From Acanthosepion pharaonis (lineage: Eukaryota; Mollusca; Cephalopoda; Sepiida; Sepiidae), in the NCBI GenBank assembly GCA_903632075.3, contig CAHIKZ030002088.1, forward strand, positions 170,001 through 234,000: DNA of 64,000 nt, written 5' to 3'. The notes under the pieces are model-generated. The model worked only from the letters and a program-made list of their open reading frames with translations, was not told where the DNA came from and searched no databases. The stretch's first letter is position 1; each line of letters starts with the position of its first letter. This document shows, piece by piece, positions 62,151 through 64,000 of the stretch. Both the position numbers and the translations under genes were made by a program.

Positions 62151-64000
62151 TTCATTGAAACATTTTTCAATTATTCATTTTTCATTGATTTCTTTCATCT
62201 TAATTTCCTTTTTTTTTTCAAATTAGAATATTCATATAATATTATCTTCTTTTTTATTCTTATTAAACAATTTTAATTGTAATGTCATTATTCATTTTCA
62301 AAAAGGATTTCTTTCATGAAAATAATTTCTTTGCTTTTAAATTCCATTAAAGTTTAGTAGCATAAATTTATCTTAAATTAAATTTTTTATTAGATGAAGC
62401 ATTGTCATAAATTATTCATTTAAAAAAAAATATCTTTCTTAATTTCATTATTTTTTATTCCATTAGAAGTATTAGTAGTAATATTATCTTGAATTTTTTT
62501 TTTATTAGATGAAGATTTGTCAGCCATTATTTTTTGACAACTTTATTTCTTTCATCTTAATTTCATTCCTTTTTTTTTCCATTAGAAGTATTACATAGTA
62601 ATATTATCTTGAATTTTATTTTTTATTAGATGAAGCATTGTCAAAACATTATTCATTTTTTGAATGTTTTTAAAAAAAATCTTAATTTATTTTGCCTTTT
62701 ATTCCATTAGAATATTAGTAGTAATATTATCTTGAATTTTAAAAATTAGATGAAGCATTTAAGCCATTATTCATTTTTAACTATTTTTTCTTTCATCTTA
62801 ATTTCAATTTTGATTTTTATTCCAAAAGTATTAGTAATAATATTATCTTGAATTTTATTTTTATTAGATGAAGCATTGTCAGCCATTTAATTTTTCACTT
62901 TTTTTTTTTTCATCTTAATTTCAATTGCCTTTTATAAAATCCATTAAGTATTAGTATTAATATTATATTGAATTTTTTTATTTATTAGATGAAGCATTGT
63001 CAATTATTATTATTTTTTTTTTCACTTTTATTTTTTCATCTTAATTTCAATATTTTTTTTATTCATGTTTTAGAAGTATTAGTAGTAATATTATCTTGAA
63101 TAGGAAAAATTATTAGATGAAGCATTTCAAAAATTATTCATTTTTCACTAGGATTTCTTTCATCTTAATTTCATTTCCAATTTATATTTTTATTCCATTT
63201 AATATTATTAGTAGTAATATTATCTTGAATTTTTATTTTTTATTAGATGAAGCATTGTCAGCCATTATTCATTTTTTCATTAGTATTTCTTTCATCTTAA
63301 TTTCACTTTTTTTTTATTCCATTAGAAAGAATCATTATTAGTAGTAATATTATCTTGAATTTTATTCTTATTAGATGAAGCATTGTCAGCCATTATTCAT
63401 TTTTTTCACTAGGATTTCTTTCATCTTAATTTCACTTGCTTTTTATTCCATTAGAAGTATTAGTAGTAATATTATCTTGAATTTTATTCTTATTAGATGA
63501 AGCATTGTCAGCCATTATTCATTTTTCACTAGAATTTTCTTTCATCTTAATTTCACTTGCATTTTTATTCCATTAGAAGTATTAGTAGTAATATTATCTT
63601 GAATTTTATTCTTATTAGATGAAGCATTGTCAGCCATTATTCATTTTTCACTAGGATTTCTTTCATCTTAATTTCACTTGCTTTTTATTCCATTAGAAGT
63701 ATTAGTAGTAATATTATCTTGAATTTTATTCTTATTAGATGAAGCATTGTCAGCCATTATTCATTTTTCACTAGGATTTCTTTCATCTTAAAAAATTTGC
63801 TTTTTATTCCATTAAGTATTAGTAGTAATATTATCTTGAATTTTATTCTTATTAGATGAAGCATTGTTCTCCATTATTCATTTTTTTTCACTAGGATTTC
63901 TTTCATCTTAATTTCACTTGTTTTTTATTCCATTAGAAGTATTAGTAGTAATATTATCTTGAATTTTTATTCTTATTAGATGAAGCATTGTCAGCCATTA
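62150..64000. repeat. 120-bp satellite running off the window end
   Basis: About 15 copies of a unit with TTTCTTTCATCTTAATTTCA, TTTTATTCCATTAGAAGTAT, TAGTAGTAATATTATCTTGA, TTAGATGAAGCATTGTCAGC and CATTATTCATTTTTCACTAG. AGATGAAGC starts at 63495, 63617, 63737, 63854 and 63978. Units at the left (62150-63100) are strongly worn by substitutions and indels, while those at the right are nearly identical, so the array core lies beyond 64000. Confidence 0.93.

Overview
The window looks like intergenic DNA from a cephalopod-type (octopus-like) mollusc genome. The reasons are long (TA)n, (TATC)n, (TG)n and (ATT)n tracts, several tRNA-derived SINE families, Penelope-like and other retroelement debris, a 5S-derived fragment with a mollusc-like sequence, and no intact long gene. 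The species assignment is inference. No complete host protein-coding gene is visible. The best host-gene candidates are a possible first coding exon at 82-138 and a cluster of exon-like islands at 41350-42646. Almost all other long open frames are translations of simple repeats.

Layout. 1-8450: Helitron-like element, SINE, a composite TATC array, a mariner transposase relic, a 169-bp tandem array and a shattered Penelope-like element (RT plus GIY-YIG nuclease). 8450-26800: SINEs, a Gypsy pol relic, LINE tails, a 520-bp foldback element, an LTR with its gag start, a 124-bp satellite, a LINE relic, a 970-bp polypurine tract, a diverged inverted repeat and an LTR-like promoter. 26800-47200: about 20 kb of extremely AT-rich sequence with islands of more ordinary composition (retroelement pieces, a SINE tandem, exon-like blocks, LINE). 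47200-64000: a mariner MITE, SINEs, a duplicated unit, LINE fragments in both orientations, a second LTR-like promoter copy, a 5S-derived fragment, GATA arrays, a 32-bp minisatellite invaded by nested Helitrons, a 107-bp array and a 120-bp satellite running off the end.

Most interesting system. I find 13 motifs with hammerhead-ribozyme organisation, in six sequence families (called A-F here), on both strands. Each is followed in its own sense direction, about 30-165 nt downstream, by a (TA)n or TA-rich tract. One lies downstream of the Penelope-like GIY-YIG reading frame, which fits established knowledge that Penelope-like retroelements carry hammerheads. Stem I co-varies between copies. Stem III is a self-complementary palindrome in four families, suggesting action as dimers. 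In three families the core pair C3-G8 is replaced by U3-A8, which would preserve the pairing and may be an undescribed natural hammerhead variant. All of this comes from reading the sequence by eye. No folding or database search was possible.
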